Source of the DNA: Sphingobacterium phlebotomi
GTDB taxonomy: Bacteria > Bacteroidota > Bacteroidia > Sphingobacteriales > Sphingobacteriaceae
NCBI RefSeq assembly: GCF_008180195.1
Contig: NZ_VTAV01000004.1
Coordinates: 124,001-188,000, forward strand
DNA length: 64,000 nucleotides
Reading direction: 5' to 3'
In this document: one piece after another, positions 1-9,331 of the stretch
Numbering within the stretch: position 1 is the stretch's first letter
Layout: each line of letters begins with the position of its first letter
Notes under the pieces: generated by a model
The model's database searches: none
The model's input: the letters and a program-made list of their open reading frames with translations, nothing else
What the model was told of the DNA's origin: nothing
Translations under genes and position numbers: made by a program

Positions 1-944
1 TCGTCTGTAGTATTTAGGTAAAACATACTTGTTTTACTTCTCGTTATCTGCGTAAAGTCGGCAAATTTTATTTTTAAGGTAACGGTACGCCCCTGTTTTG
101 CCTTACCTTCCAATCTTTTTTCTAATTTTTCACACAAAACTTTCAATTCCTTGAGCATTTCTTGCTCCTCTTTAATATCCGTTTCAAATGTATCTTCTAT
201 ACCGATAGATTTGACTAGTCGATTAGATTTTACGGGTCGATTATCCTCTCCCCGCACCATGTGGTAAAAAAACTTACCGGATTTGCCGAATCTCCGAATC
301 AATTCATTCTCGGTAAATTCTTTTAATTCTTTTCCCGTATGTATCCCCATACTTTTCATTTTTGTAGCCGTTACTTTTCCAACGCCAAAAAACTTGTCAA
401 TAGGAAGTTGCTCTAAGAAAGAAATAATTCTGGAAGGTCCAATAAAGGTTAACCCATTTGGTTTTTGATAATCCGATGCAATTTTGGCAATAAACTTATT
501 TGTAGATACTCCTGCTGAAGCAGTTAACCCCAGCTCGTCAAGAATAGCTGCTTTAATCTCTTTAGCAATATCAATAGCCGATCCTATTCCTTGTTTGTCT
601 TCTGTCACATCCAGATAAGCTTCGTCCAGCGAAAGCGGTTCTATCAAATCGGTGTATCGCTTAAAAATTGCCCGTATCTGGTTTGAAACTTCCCGATATA
701 CATCAAATCGAGGCCGCGTAAATACTAGGTGCGGACAACGCTGCAAAGCTTGTCGGGAAGACATTGCCGAACGTACTCCAAATCTCCTTGCCTCGTAACT
801 TGCGGTAGCCACCACACCTCTACCATCCGGCGAGCCACCTACTGCAAGTGCTCTACCTCGCAATTCCGGAAAATCACGTTGCTCCACAGAAGCATAAAAA
901 GCATCCATGTCAATATGAATTATTTTTCGTGTCTTATCGTTCAT
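1..944 (-). CDS. dinB: DNA polymerase IV (partial, C-terminus cut by the left edge)
   Basis: Y-family translesion DNA polymerase, about 314 residues visible. The N-terminus carries the catalytic DMDAFYASVE motif, and SLDEAYLDVT with the second catalytic Asp-Glu pair follows around residue 100. A GVSTNKFIAKIASDYQKP segment and helix-hairpin-helix region (GVGKVTATKMK) come next, leading into the little-finger domain where the window ends. Two starts are possible, ATG at 950 and ATG at 944; a GGAAAG sequence sits about 8 bases before the second and only 2 before the first, so 944 is preferred. The gene is divergent from the porin gene. It acts in DNA damage tolerance. Nothing visible is abnormal. 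Confidence 0.93.
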   Translation of the reverse strand, partial: MNDKTRKIIHIDMDAFYASVEQRDFPELRGRALAVGGSPDGRGVVATASYEARRFGVRSAMSSRQALQRCPHLVFTRPRFDVYREVSNQIRAIFKRYTDLIEPLSLDEAYLDVTEDKQGIGSAIDIAKEIKAAILDELGLTASAGVSTNKFIAKIASDYQKPNGLTFIGPSRIISFLEQLPIDKFFGVGKVTATKMKSMGIHTGKELKEFTENELIRRFGKSGKFFYHMVRGEDNRPVKSNRLVKSIGIEDTFETDIKEEQEMLKELKVLCEKLEKRLEGKAKQGRTVTLKIKFADFTQITRSKTSMFYLNTTD

Positions 945-1014
945 TCCCATATCTTTCCAAAATTAAAATGAATTTTCGTATATGAGAATAGCGCAAAGTA
1001 AAACCAAGAAATAT

Positions 1015-1022
1015 TATCTTTG
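1015..1022 (+). promoter_or_regulatory. -7 promoter box of the porin gene
   Basis: TATCTTTG matches the Bacteroidota -7 consensus TAnnTTTG and lies 47 bases before the chosen ATG at 1070. No TTTG is found at the usual -33 distance, so this is a half-supported promoter. Its position also argues against the TTG at 1028 as the start, because the leader would be almost absent. Confidence 0.4.
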
Positions 1023-1069
1023 GCACTTTGCGACACGTAGTTAAAAGATACTTTTATATAACCATACGC

Positions 1070-2293
1070 ATGAACATCAAAATTGGATTAATGTTGGTGA
1101 CCGCAGGTTGCCTTTTTCTTACTCTTCAAAGCCAAGCACAGGAACGGGACGATCGGGCGACTATCTTAAATTTCAAGGGTATACAATACATGAGCAAAGA
1201 TTCGTTGTTCTATACAAATTTTAGATTTCGTATGCAGAACAGACTCGGCTTCAATAATGTGTTGGATAACGAAGATAATGATAAATTTGATGCTCGAATC
1301 CGTAGATTACGTTTGCGGATGGACGGCTATATCTATACGCCCAAAATCTCCTACTCCATCCAATTGGCATTTACCCGCGGTGATCAAGATTTTGACGATA
1401 GCGGCGTGCCGAATATCGTACGTGACGCCGTGGTGTTCTACAATTTCAGCGATGACTTTTACATTTCTTTCGGTCAGAATAAATTACCTGGAAATCGGCA
1501 ACGTGTCAACTCTTCTAGTCAATTGCAATTTGCCGACCGATCTTTGGTTAATAGTAATTTTACGGTAGATCGTGATTTTGGAGTTTCGTTTAACCTCAGT
1601 AAAAAAATCGGTCAAATGCCTTTCAATGCGAAAGCGGCCATCTCTACGGGAGAAGGTCGTGCAGCACTCGGTACCGACAACGGTCTTGCCTATACCGGTC
1701 GGGTAGAATTCTTACCGTTCGGAAACTTTACCAACGATGGTGATTATTCTGAAGGCGACATCGAACGTGAAGAAACACCTAAGCTATCTATCGGAGGCGG
1801 ATATAGCTATAACGACCGCACGACAAGAGAAGGCGGACAGCTTGGTAGGTATGTAAAAAATCCTTTCACCCTCAAGACCTCTTTTGCTGATGCGATTTTT
1901 AAATATAGCGGATTCGCTTATCAGGTGGAATATATGCGACGGGATGTGGACAATCCATTTAATACCGTGGATGACCAATTTAATCAGATTGACGGCCCAG
2001 AAGATGAATTAACATACGCACAAAAGGGATGGGGTGTGAATCAACAGGCTTCCTATCTACTTAACAAAGGATATGAAATAGCTACACGCTATACTTATAT
2101 AAAACCACATCAGCAATTGCGGGATTATGAAGATCAACTGGATGTGATTGAGCTGGGATTGACGAAGTATGTGAAAGCTCACCGACTGAAATTCCAAATC
2201 AACGCAAATTATACCGTGCCAAACGGAGATTTTGGTAACAATAACAGTAAGAACGCCTGGGGAGGAACTTTTCAGATTGAATTAGGGATATAA
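1070..2293 (+). CDS. phosphate-selective porin O/P family outer membrane protein
   Basis: 407-residue outer membrane beta-barrel. The ATG at 1070 gives a clean signal peptide (MNIKIGLMLVTAGCLFLTLQ, cleavage after SQAQ). The frame is open upstream to a TTG at 1028, which would add 14 charged residues before the signal, so it was not chosen. The mature part has alternating aromatic/polar strands and a start (RFRMQNR, ARIRRLRLRMDGYIYTPKISYSIQLAFTRGD in pieces) typical of the OprO/OprP-like family. The family takes up phosphate or other anions; the substrate here cannot be told from sequence. lpxB follows after 11 bases and is probably co-transcribed. Confidence 0.8.
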   Translation: MNIKIGLMLVTAGCLFLTLQSQAQERDDRATILNFKGIQYMSKDSLFYTNFRFRMQNRLGFNNVLDNEDNDKFDARIRRLRLRMDGYIYTPKISYSIQLAFTRGDQDFDDSGVPNIVRDAVVFYNFSDDFYISFGQNKLPGNRQRVNSSSQLQFADRSLVNSNFTVDRDFGVSFNLSKKIGQMPFNAKAAISTGEGRAALGTDNGLAYTGRVEFLPFGNFTNDGDYSEGDIEREETPKLSIGGGYSYNDRTTREGGQLGRYVKNPFTLKTSFADAIFKYSGFAYQVEYMRRDVDNPFNTVDDQFNQIDGPEDELTYAQKGWGVNQQASYLLNKGYEIATRYTYIKPHQQLRDYEDQLDVIELGLTKYVKAHRLKFQINANYTVPNGDFGNNNSKNAWGGTFQIELGI

Positions 2294-2304
2294 AAAGGAG
2301 AATC

Positions 2305-3426
2305 ATGAAATATTATCTTATTGCTGGAGAAACTTCGGGAGATCTGCATGGCGCTAATCTGATTAAAGCCTTAAAAAAAGAAGATGCAGAGGCTAATTTC
2401 CGCATCGTGGGTGGAGATCAAATGTCTGGGGCATCTGGACAAACACCTTTGATACATACTTCGGAAATGGCATTCATGGGGTTTGTAGAGGTTGTCAAAA
2501 ATCTCGGAAAGATCAGAAAGAACCTAAAGCTGGTGAAAGAGGATATTACAAAAGAAAATCCGGATACCTTAATCTTAATAGACTTCCCGGGATTTAACCT
2601 CAAGATTGCAGAATTTGCAAAAAAGCGTGGTATCCGCGTTTGTTATTATATTTCCCCTAAAATTTGGGCATGGAATCAAGGCCGGGTGCATAAAATCAAA
2701 AGAGTCGTTGACCACATGTTCTGCATCCTCCCTTTTGAGGTCGATTTCTACAAAAAATACAACTATGCTGTAGATTATGTTGGCAACCCTCTCCTGGATG
2801 CAATAAGTCAGCACACATTCAATGCCTCTTTTAAGCAAGACAACGAACTCAACGAACGTCCTATCATCGCGTTGCTCCCCGGTAGTCGACAAATGGAGAT
2901 TGAAAAGCTTTTACCGGTCATGGTTGACTTGTATTATCTTTTCCCGGCGCATCAGCTCGTCATAGCGGGAGCTCCCAATTTTGATGAGTATTACTATCAG
3001 CGCTATATTGGTGATTTGCCTATAAAGGTAGTTTTCCAACAAACCTATGATCTCCTCAAACATGCGGAGGCTGCGGTGGTGACCAGTGGTACCGCCACAC
3101 TGGAAACAGGTATTTTGAAAGTACCACAGGTCGTCGTTTATAAAGCCAATAAGCTTACGGTATTTTTGGCTCGTCGCCTCGTGAAAGTTGAATTCATTTC
3201 CTTGGTAAATCTGATCAACGGCTTTTTATCCGTTCGGGAATTTATTCAGGAAGAATGTGATACTCGTACCATTGCCGACGAACTAGGTGAACTCATCACA
3301 AATAAAGAACACCGGGCGAGCGTACTGGAAAATTATGACATATTAGCGGAGAAACTTGGTTCTCCCGGAGCATCGGAAAAAGCAGCAAAACTTATCGTGC
3401 AATATTCATCCAGCGAAACAAACTAA
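2305..3426 (+). CDS. lpxB: lipid-A-disaccharide synthase
   Basis: 373-residue glycosyltransferase (GT19) that joins UDP-2,3-diacylglucosamine to lipid X, making the lipid A disaccharide at the inner membrane. The N-terminal AGETSGDLHGANL motif is diagnostic. Further family blocks are DFPGFNLKIA, YYISPKIWAWNQGR, VGNPLLD, LLPGSRQMEI around residue 190 and TSGTATLETG around residue 255. Length is close to the family norm. The ATG at 2305 follows an AGGAG ribosome-binding site, unusually canonical for this lineage. It lies 11 bases after the porin gene, so outer-membrane functions are grouped. Confidence 0.97.
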   Translation: MKYYLIAGETSGDLHGANLIKALKKEDAEANFRIVGGDQMSGASGQTPLIHTSEMAFMGFVEVVKNLGKIRKNLKLVKEDITKENPDTLILIDFPGFNLKIAEFAKKRGIRVCYYISPKIWAWNQGRVHKIKRVVDHMFCILPFEVDFYKKYNYAVDYVGNPLLDAISQHTFNASFKQDNELNERPIIALLPGSRQMEIEKLLPVMVDLYYLFPAHQLVIAGAPNFDEYYYQRYIGDLPIKVVFQQTYDLLKHAEAAVVTSGTATLETGILKVPQVVVYKANKLTVFLARRLVKVEFISLVNLINGFLSVREFIQEECDTRTIADELGELITNKEHRASVLENYDILAEKLGSPGASEKAAKLIVQYSSSETN

Positions 3427-3477
3427 ACTATTTACCTTTTTATTATTCTAATATAGAATAAGTAAATAGTAGAAGTC

Positions 3478-4116
3478 ATGAAACGAACACACATATTAAG
3501 GATCATCTTCCTATTCATAGGGATTTCTTTCTTATCGACAGGGTATGCGCAAGAGGAACATATCGCCAGATTAGAATTGGGTAAGAAGAAAAAGAAAACT
3601 TTTAACAGCCGGGATTCTTCCGCTGTTATATACATTGATACACTTATTATGAAAGACAGATCCTCTTTGCAGTTTTATGGAAAAAAGGACGTGAAACTGA
3701 TTGTAAAGCATGCTGAAATAGGGAAAGGAGCATTTATTAGCGGTATTGGTGGTCAAAACAATGCTTCAGATTTTGATATCGACATCAACCTTAAAAAATT
3801 GGGCTCGTTATATATCGTTGCCCGCGGTCAAGATGCCATGAATGGAACGAAGACCGACCCCAATGGGGATGGTGGGAAGGTTAACTTTAAATACGATCCG
3901 AACGGCATCAAGCCACAAACCGATAATAAAAAGCAAGCAAACTACGTATATATCGATGTGTCCGCCGGGGGCAGGGCAATTAATCCTGTCTCTGATTTAA
4001 ACCAGATCTATTCCCGTATAGCCACATCAGCGCCCGGTCTTCGTGGCATGCCACAGGGACAGGTTTATTCGGGCTCGCCGGGGCGAGAGGGAAAAGCAAG
4101 TATAGAACCGAAATAA
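3478..4116 (+). CDS. small secreted glycine-rich hypothetical protein
   Basis: 212-residue protein that I do not recognise. It has a clear signal peptide (hydrophobic IIFLFIGISFLSTGY, cleavage near YAQ), a basic patch KKKKK near residue 40, and a middle part of short beta-like segments. From about residue 80 it is rich in Gly, Asn and Asp (GIGGQNN, DPNGDGG, SAGGRA), and it ends in a proline/glycine tail (APGLRGMPQGQ, GSPGREGK) that resembles collagen-like or repeat-linker sequence. It is monocistronic, convergent with the M16 peptidase pair, and its stop lies 4 bases from the neighbour's end. Export to periplasm or surface is the only supported inference. Confidence 0.7.
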   Translation: MKRTHILRIIFLFIGISFLSTGYAQEEHIARLELGKKKKKTFNSRDSSAVIYIDTLIMKDRSSLQFYGKKDVKLIVKHAEIGKGAFISGIGGQNNASDFDIDINLKKLGSLYIVARGQDAMNGTKTDPNGDGGKVNFKYDPNGIKPQTDNKKQANYVYIDVSAGGRAINPVSDLNQIYSRIATSAPGLRGMPQGQVYSGSPGREGKASIEPK

Positions 4117-4120
4117 TGTG

Positions 4121-5401
4121 CTAGTTTATTTTCCCTACAACAATCTTCAGTAAATTGTCGTAATCGAAATACGTATTGGCTATCTGTTGCACATCAGTAG
4201 CGGTTATATTTCGTACGATTTCATTATAACGCTTATAATAAGACAGGTCAAGTCCACAGAAATAAACCGCTTTGAACTTATCAGCATGTGAAAAGATAGA
4301 TTCGATCGTGCCTAAAATAGAACCTAACATATAATTTTTCACTAAGGTCATTTCCTGATCAGAAGCTTGTGTCTCCCGTAAAATGTTAAACTCTTTCTCT
4401 ATTTCGGCAAGTGTCGCCTGCGTACTTTCTGCACCAACTTCCGTTGCAATAGTAAAGAGCCCAGTATGCTGCAGACTCGCGAAGGCGGAGCCAATACTAT
4501 ACGTAAATCCTTTCTCTTCGCGGATGTTCTGCATTAAACGCGACCCAAAATACCCTCCAAGAAGTGTACTAACAAACTGGACGGCTGGAAAATCAAGATG
4601 TACTCGATTGATGGCAGGCATGCCTAGCCGGATCGCCGATTGCAGCGCATCGGGACGCTCTTCGACAACAGTTGTTGGTACAAAAACAGGAAATTCAGGA
4701 GTCACTACTCGGTTTACTTCCGCGGTGTTTTGCCATTGAATATCGAAAAGCTCTTGTATCTGCTTTAGTACTTCGCCGGTGATATTTCCTGATAAAATTA
4801 ACGTGCAGTTTTGTGGCTGTACCTGTTTATGATATAAGGCGACTATATCTTCTCTCTTTAGGTTATCGTAAGCTTCTTCAGTCGGAATTACACCGTACCT
4901 ACTTCCTCCAAACAGGTTTTTGAAAAAAAGCCGACGTGCCACATAATCATTTTTTTGTAATGAAATTTGAAGGGTCTGTTTGTTATTTCGAATATAGGTT
5001 TCCAACTCTGCTTCAGGGAAACTCGCATTATTCAAGATGTCATGTACAACCGGTAAAACTGCACTTAGATGCTTGTTTAACGAATAGAGCGTTAATGCTG
5101 TTTGATCAAAGCTATATTCCGGCATTAAGTAAGCGCCATAAAAATCGATTTCTTCTGCGATTTGCGTACTCGTACGTGTTTTCGTACCTTCTTTTAACAT
5201 ATGGCTGGTACAAGTATGGATAAGGGAATTTTCTGAACCATCAAATATATTCCGAAAAATAAATTCAGCTTTGACCAATTCCTGCGTCGGTGCACTAAAA
5301 ATGAAAACCTTTAAACCATTGCCAAAAACAACCTCATCGGGTCGGATAAGTGTAATATCCTGTATGTCATGATGTGGCGGTGCTACGGTTCTATTCAGCA
5401 T
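4121..5401 (-). CDS. M16 family peptidase-like subunit lacking the zinc motif
   Basis: About 426 residues with the M16 (insulinase/pitrilysin) fold: an N-terminal half, then the R-Y pair region (GGYFGSRLMQNIREEKGFTYSIG) near residue 300 that is typical of both catalytic and partner subunits. The expected HxxEH zinc site is absent; the matching stretch reads HTCTSHML. This pattern is known from heterodimeric M16B enzymes, in which an active and an inactive subunit pair. The start overlaps the end of the active subunit gene (stop at 5391), so translation is probably coupled. Starts at 5419 and 5401 are both in frame; 5401 (MLNRT) is preferred because it gives the shorter overlap. Confidence 0.85.
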   Translation of the reverse strand: MLNRTVAPPHHDIQDITLIRPDEVVFGNGLKVFIFSAPTQELVKAEFIFRNIFDGSENSLIHTCTSHMLKEGTKTRTSTQIAEEIDFYGAYLMPEYSFDQTALTLYSLNKHLSAVLPVVHDILNNASFPEAELETYIRNNKQTLQISLQKNDYVARRLFFKNLFGGSRYGVIPTEEAYDNLKREDIVALYHKQVQPQNCTLILSGNITGEVLKQIQELFDIQWQNTAEVNRVVTPEFPVFVPTTVVEERPDALQSAIRLGMPAINRVHLDFPAVQFVSTLLGGYFGSRLMQNIREEKGFTYSIGSAFASLQHTGLFTIATEVGAESTQATLAEIEKEFNILRETQASDQEMTLVKNYMLGSILGTIESIFSHADKFKAVYFCGLDLSYYKRYNEIVRNITATDVQQIANTYFDYDNLLKIVVGKIN

Positions 5402-6644
5402 GTTTTTGTTCTTTAGCATAGTAAATCAAGGTTGAAGAATTCTCTGGAATAAAAATTTCTTGCGCCATCCGTTGAATATCAGATGATGTTATAACCAAAT
5501 ATCTATCCACTTCCTGGTTATATAAATCTGCGTTACCAAGTGCTTCAAAAAAAGCTAGGTTCATCGCCCGATCTAAAATGGAAAGCTCTGCAAAGACCAT
5601 CGTCGATTCTATCTTATTCTTCACTTTTTGCAGTTCTGTTTCTTTCATCATTTCGGATTTGAGTATTTCGAGTTGGTTCCACAGCAGCTTCTCTGCTTCC
5701 GCCATATCCACATGCGGTAAAGGTTTCCCCTCGACGACAATAAGATTAGGATCGATAGCGCCACAAACATAGGCGTTCACCTCACTGAATAGGGGTTGAT
5801 CCTTCACCAAAGCCCGATATAAGCGGGAGGAACTTCCACGCGATAGTATATCGGATAATAAATCCATTACCGGATAGTCCGACTGTATACGTCCTGGTCC
5901 GTGAAAAGCAATATAAATACTATTTACTGGCACATCCGCATACACTTCCTCTCGTCGCGGAGCTAATTGCTTTGGTTCTTGAGGGAGCCTTCTTTCCGGT
6001 TTAGGGCGCATTGGAATATTCGCAAACCACTTTTCTGCTAATGCTTTTACCTGATCAAATGTTACATCTCCTGCGACCACCATAATAGCATTACTCGGCA
6101 CATAATGCTTAAAGAAAAACGCTTTTACATCCTCCATGGTTGCTTCTTCGATAGGTCGAAGTTCCTTTCCGATGGTGGCCCAACGATAGGGATGTTCTTT
6201 GTAAGCAAGCGGTCGCAAACGTAACCAAACATCGCCGTAAGGCTGGTTGAGATAACGTTGTTTAAATTCCTCGCAAACCACATTTCGCTGCACTTCCAAA
6301 CTCTGCTCACTAAAAGCTAAACTCAACATGCGGTCGCTTTCCAACCAAAATGCCGTTTCCAAATTCGCCGATGGAAGCGTAATATAATAATTGGTAATGT
6401 CGTTGCTCGTAAACGCATTGTTTTCCCCCCCTACTTCCTGCAAAGGTGTATCATAGTTAGGAATATTGACAGAACCTCCAAACATCAGATGTTCAAACAA
6501 ATGCGCAAAACCTGTTTTATCAGGAGATTCATCTCGCGCCCCGACATCATATAATATATTTACACAGGCCATCGCTGTGGTATGGTCTTCGTGTACCAAT
6601 ACACGCAAGCCATTATCAAGTGTAAATCGTTGATAATTAATCAT
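5391..6644 (-). CDS. M16 family zinc metallopeptidase, catalytic subunit
   Basis: 417-residue M16B peptidase. The inverted zinc motif HLFEH occupies residues 48-52, and the distal glutamate lies in VVCEEF near residues 125-126, the expected spacing. No signal peptide is seen, so it is cytoplasmic or depends on another route. The C-terminal half carries the substrate-binding partner fold. The downstream gene (4121-5401) is a zinc-less homologue whose start overlaps this stop, which suggests an obligate alpha-beta pair. The substrate is unknown; M16B enzymes degrade or process peptides. hemF lies 19 bases upstream on the same strand. Confidence 0.92.
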   Translation of the reverse strand: MINYQRFTLDNGLRVLVHEDHTTAMACVNILYDVGARDESPDKTGFAHLFEHLMFGGSVNIPNYDTPLQEVGGENNAFTSNDITNYYITLPSANLETAFWLESDRMLSLAFSEQSLEVQRNVVCEEFKQRYLNQPYGDVWLRLRPLAYKEHPYRWATIGKELRPIEEATMEDVKAFFFKHYVPSNAIMVVAGDVTFDQVKALAEKWFANIPMRPKPERRLPQEPKQLAPRREEVYADVPVNSIYIAFHGPGRIQSDYPVMDLLSDILSRGSSSRLYRALVKDQPLFSEVNAYVCGAIDPNLIVVEGKPLPHVDMAEAEKLLWNQLEILKSEMMKETELQKVKNKIESTMVFAELSILDRAMNLAFFEALGNADLYNQEVDRYLVITSSDIQRMAQEIFIPENSSTLIYYAKEQKHAE

Positions 6645-6663
6645 AAAAAATTACTATTATAGG

Positions 6664-7566
6664 TTAGACCACCCAGTCTATCCCCTTTTTCAATAAAGAC
6701 CGGGTCTTTTCTTCTTCAGAACCTGCTTCTGGTTTAAAATCATACGCCCAATTTGCTTGCGCTGGTAAACTCATCAATATGGACTCTATACGACCATTCG
6801 TTTCCAGTCCGAAACGTGTTCCCGCGTCATAAACCAAGTTAAATTCTACATAGCGACCTCGACGCAACAATTGCCATTCTTTCTCCTTTGGGGAGAATTT
6901 CTTATGTCTATTTCGGTTCACCAACTCCGTATAGGTCGGCACAAAAGTCCGTCCCAAATCGCAGGAGAACTTAAAAAGCTGTTCATCTGATAATCCAGTT
7001 TTTTCGGGCGTCAGTTTGTCATAAAAGACACCTCCCACGCCCCGTGTTTCTTGCCGGTGTTTGATATAAAAATAGTTGTCAGCCCAAGTTTTAAATTCTG
7101 GATAAAAAGAAGGTTGATGTCTGTCACATACATTCTTCATCATATGATGAAAAAATCGTGCGTCTTCGTCTATTACATAATGTGGTGTGAGGTCAATTCC
7201 GCCTCCAAACCAACGAATATTTTCACCCAGTTCGAAGTAGCGTATATTCATATGGATAATAGGTACCCACGGATTATTAGGATGGATAACAATAGAAACG
7301 CCTGTGGCAAAAAAATCCTCCTCTTCTACCTTGAAAGATTTTTTAATAGCGTCTGGTAATTTACCATGGACGGCGGAAAAATTAACACCACCCTTTTCCA
7401 ATATATCTCCGTTTTGTATAATACGGGTACGACCTCCGCCACCTCCCTCACGCTGCCATAATTCTTCTACAAACGTAGATTTTCCATCCAAAGCTTCCAA
7501 TCCCGAGGTGATTTCGTCCTGAATTGTTTTGTATGTTTCTGCTATTCGTTCCTTTGTTAAACTCAT
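6664..7566 (-). CDS. hemF: oxygen-dependent coproporphyrinogen III oxidase
   Basis: 300-residue enzyme that oxidatively decarboxylates coproporphyrinogen III to protoporphyrinogen IX in heme biosynthesis, in the cytoplasm. Family blocks visible are REGGGGGRTRI near residue 38, HPNNPWVPIIHMNIRYFE near residue 98, GGGIDLTPHY near residue 122, GVGGVFYDKL near residue 177 and RRGRYVEFNLVYDAGTRFGL near residue 235. Length equals the family norm. The ATG at 7566 abuts the gpsA stop codon (7567-7569) with no gap, so the two genes are almost certainly co-transcribed. Its presence indicates an organism able to live with oxygen. Confidence 0.98.
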   Translation of the reverse strand: MSLTKERIAETYKTIQDEITSGLEALDGKSTFVEELWQREGGGGGRTRIIQNGDILEKGGVNFSAVHGKLPDAIKKSFKVEEEDFFATGVSIVIHPNNPWVPIIHMNIRYFELGENIRWFGGGIDLTPHYVIDEDARFFHHMMKNVCDRHQPSFYPEFKTWADNYFYIKHRQETRGVGGVFYDKLTPEKTGLSDEQLFKFSCDLGRTFVPTYTELVNRNRHKKFSPKEKEWQLLRRGRYVEFNLVYDAGTRFGLETNGRIESILMSLPAQANWAYDFKPEAGSEEEKTRSLLKKGIDWVV

Positions 7567-8577
7567 TTACGTTAATTTTGCTACTAGTTTTTTGACTTCG
7601 GCATTTGCGGGCTGACGGTGATATAAGATTTCATATACCATGTGGCAGATGGGCATATCCAACTCATAACGTTGAATGATGTTTTGGATACAAGCTGACG
7701 CATAATAACCTTCTGCTACCATATTCATCTCCAATTGTGCTGATTGCACCGTGTATCCCTTCCCTATCATGTGACCGAAAGTGCGGTTTCTGCTGAATTG
7801 CGAGTAGGCGGTTACCAAAAGATCGCCTAAATATGCTGATGCCTTGATATCTCGACCAGCCTCTGGGTCTATCGCAGATAAACAGGTTTCCATCTCTTGA
7901 ATAGCATTGGAAATTAACACCGCAATGAAATTATCTCCTAGCCCCAGCCCATGGCATATACCTGCCGCCAATGCATATATATTCTTAAGCACCGCTCCGT
8001 ATTCTACGCCAAAAATATCTTTTGAAAGTATCGTATTGATATATCGACCACGTATAAATGTCGCCACACGTTCTACGGTCTCATCATCTTTACCGGCTAA
8101 AGTTAAATAAGATAGTTTTTCCGACGACACTTCTTCTGCATGGCAGGGACCTCCAATGACCACAATATTTTCCAATGGGACATGATATATGCGGGTCAGA
8201 TAGTCACCCACGATGAGATTATCGTTTGGAATAATCCCTTTGATAGCCGATACGACGATCTTATTGGAGAAATCTCCCACTTCCACGTCTCTTAAGGCCT
8301 CTTTTAAGTAAGCAGACGGTGTGTTTAGTACAACAATATCCGATTGTTGAATAACCGATTTTGCATCAAGGAATAAATTATCCGGTTTTACAGAAACCTT
8401 TACCGCACTCAAATAATTAGGGTTATGTCCATAAGATTGGATATAACTTAAATCTTCTTCCTTTCTAATCCACCATAAAATATCTTTCTTTTCGACATTA
8501 TCCCCAAGCATCTTTATCATGGCTGTCGCCCAACTTCCACTCCCCACGATGCCAATCTTTTGCACAGATTCGTCCAT
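7567..8577 (-). CDS. gpsA: NAD(P)-dependent glycerol-3-phosphate dehydrogenase
   Basis: 336-residue cytoplasmic enzyme reducing dihydroxyacetone phosphate to sn-glycerol 3-phosphate, the backbone for phospholipids. The N-terminal Rossmann loop GIVGSGSWATAM starts at residue 9. GGPCHAEEV lies near residue 142 and the catalytic lysine sits in GAVLKNIYALAAGI near residue 195. The C-terminal block NRTFGHMIGKGY is also family-typical. It is the first gene of a leftward run gpsA-hemF-M16-M16, with hemF starting immediately after its stop. Confidence 0.97.
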   Translation of the reverse strand: MDESVQKIGIVGSGSWATAMIKMLGDNVEKKDILWWIRKEEDLSYIQSYGHNPNYLSAVKVSVKPDNLFLDAKSVIQQSDIVVLNTPSAYLKEALRDVEVGDFSNKIVVSAIKGIIPNDNLIVGDYLTRIYHVPLENIVVIGGPCHAEEVSSEKLSYLTLAGKDDETVERVATFIRGRYINTILSKDIFGVEYGAVLKNIYALAAGICHGLGLGDNFIAVLISNAIQEMETCLSAIDPEAGRDIKASAYLGDLLVTAYSQFSRNRTFGHMIGKGYTVQSAQLEMNMVAEGYYASACIQNIIQRYELDMPICHMVYEILYHRQPANAEVKKLVAKLT

Positions 8578-8751
8578 AAACTTCTCGTTGTAAAAGCTAC
8601 AAATATACGTTTTTGTAACCTATTTACCCGAACACGAAAAAATCACACCTTATATATCAATAAAAATAGCAGATAAGCAACGTATAATGCAACATATTTA
8701 CATTGAGTATTATACCGTTATTGGCAAATGAAGTAGTGAAGCGTACCTCTA

Positions 8752-9264
8752 CTACTTATATTCTTTCAAAAACTTCTGTAACTTAGGAGCAATAACCGCA
8801 GCGCAATAAGGGTTTCCAGGGTTTCGGTTAAAATAATCGTGATGATAATCTTCCGCTTCCCAAAACTTGTCCGCTGGTTCTACTGCTGTTACTACAGGTT
8901 TTAGAAAAACGGCTTGTCTTTCTAATTCTGCTATCAAACGTTCGGCGGCTTCTTTCTGTACATCATCGTGATAGAAGACAACAGATCGGTATTGCGTTCC
9001 CACATCATTCCCTTGTCTATTTAATGTTGTAGGGTCGTGGGTCTTAAAAAAAACCTTTAATAACGTTTCAAAGTCAACTTTGTCCTCATCAAAATCCAGT
9101 TGTACTACTTCGACATGGTCTGTGTCTCCGTTACATACTTCTTTATATGTCGGATGAACTGTTTTCCCTCCCATATAACCGGGCAAAACACTCCGGACAC
9201 CTTCTATGTTTTGGAATATCACCTCGGTACACCAAAAACATCCTCCTCCAAATGTTGCTTTCAT
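8752..9264 (-). CDS. msrA: peptide methionine sulfoxide reductase A
   Basis: 170-residue enzyme that reduces methionine-S-sulfoxide in proteins. The GGCFWC motif at residues 7-12 holds the catalytic cysteine (Cys9). Other family blocks are GYMGG, the EVVQLDFDED stretch, FFKTHDPTTLNRQGNDVGTQYRS and EDYHHDYFNRNPGNPYC with a second cysteine. The start at 9264 places the catalytic motif at the very N-terminus; an in-frame ATG at 9279 would add only MYFSN and is less likely. No export signal, so a cytoplasmic form. A 7-bp hairpin (8731-8737 with 8751-8757) overlaps the stop codon and may help end transcription, although no T-run follows. Confidence 0.96.
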   Translation of the reverse strand: MKATFGGGCFWCTEVIFQNIEGVRSVLPGYMGGKTVHPTYKEVCNGDTDHVEVVQLDFDEDKVDFETLLKVFFKTHDPTTLNRQGNDVGTQYRSVVFYHDDVQKEAAERLIAELERQAVFLKPVVTAVEPADKFWEAEDYHHDYFNRNPGNPYCAAVIAPKLQKFLKEYK

Positions 9265-9331
9265 GTTGCTAAAATACAAAAAATTATGTCAGCTTTGTTT
9301 TTGTATCATTTAGTTTATATTCGTATTTATA

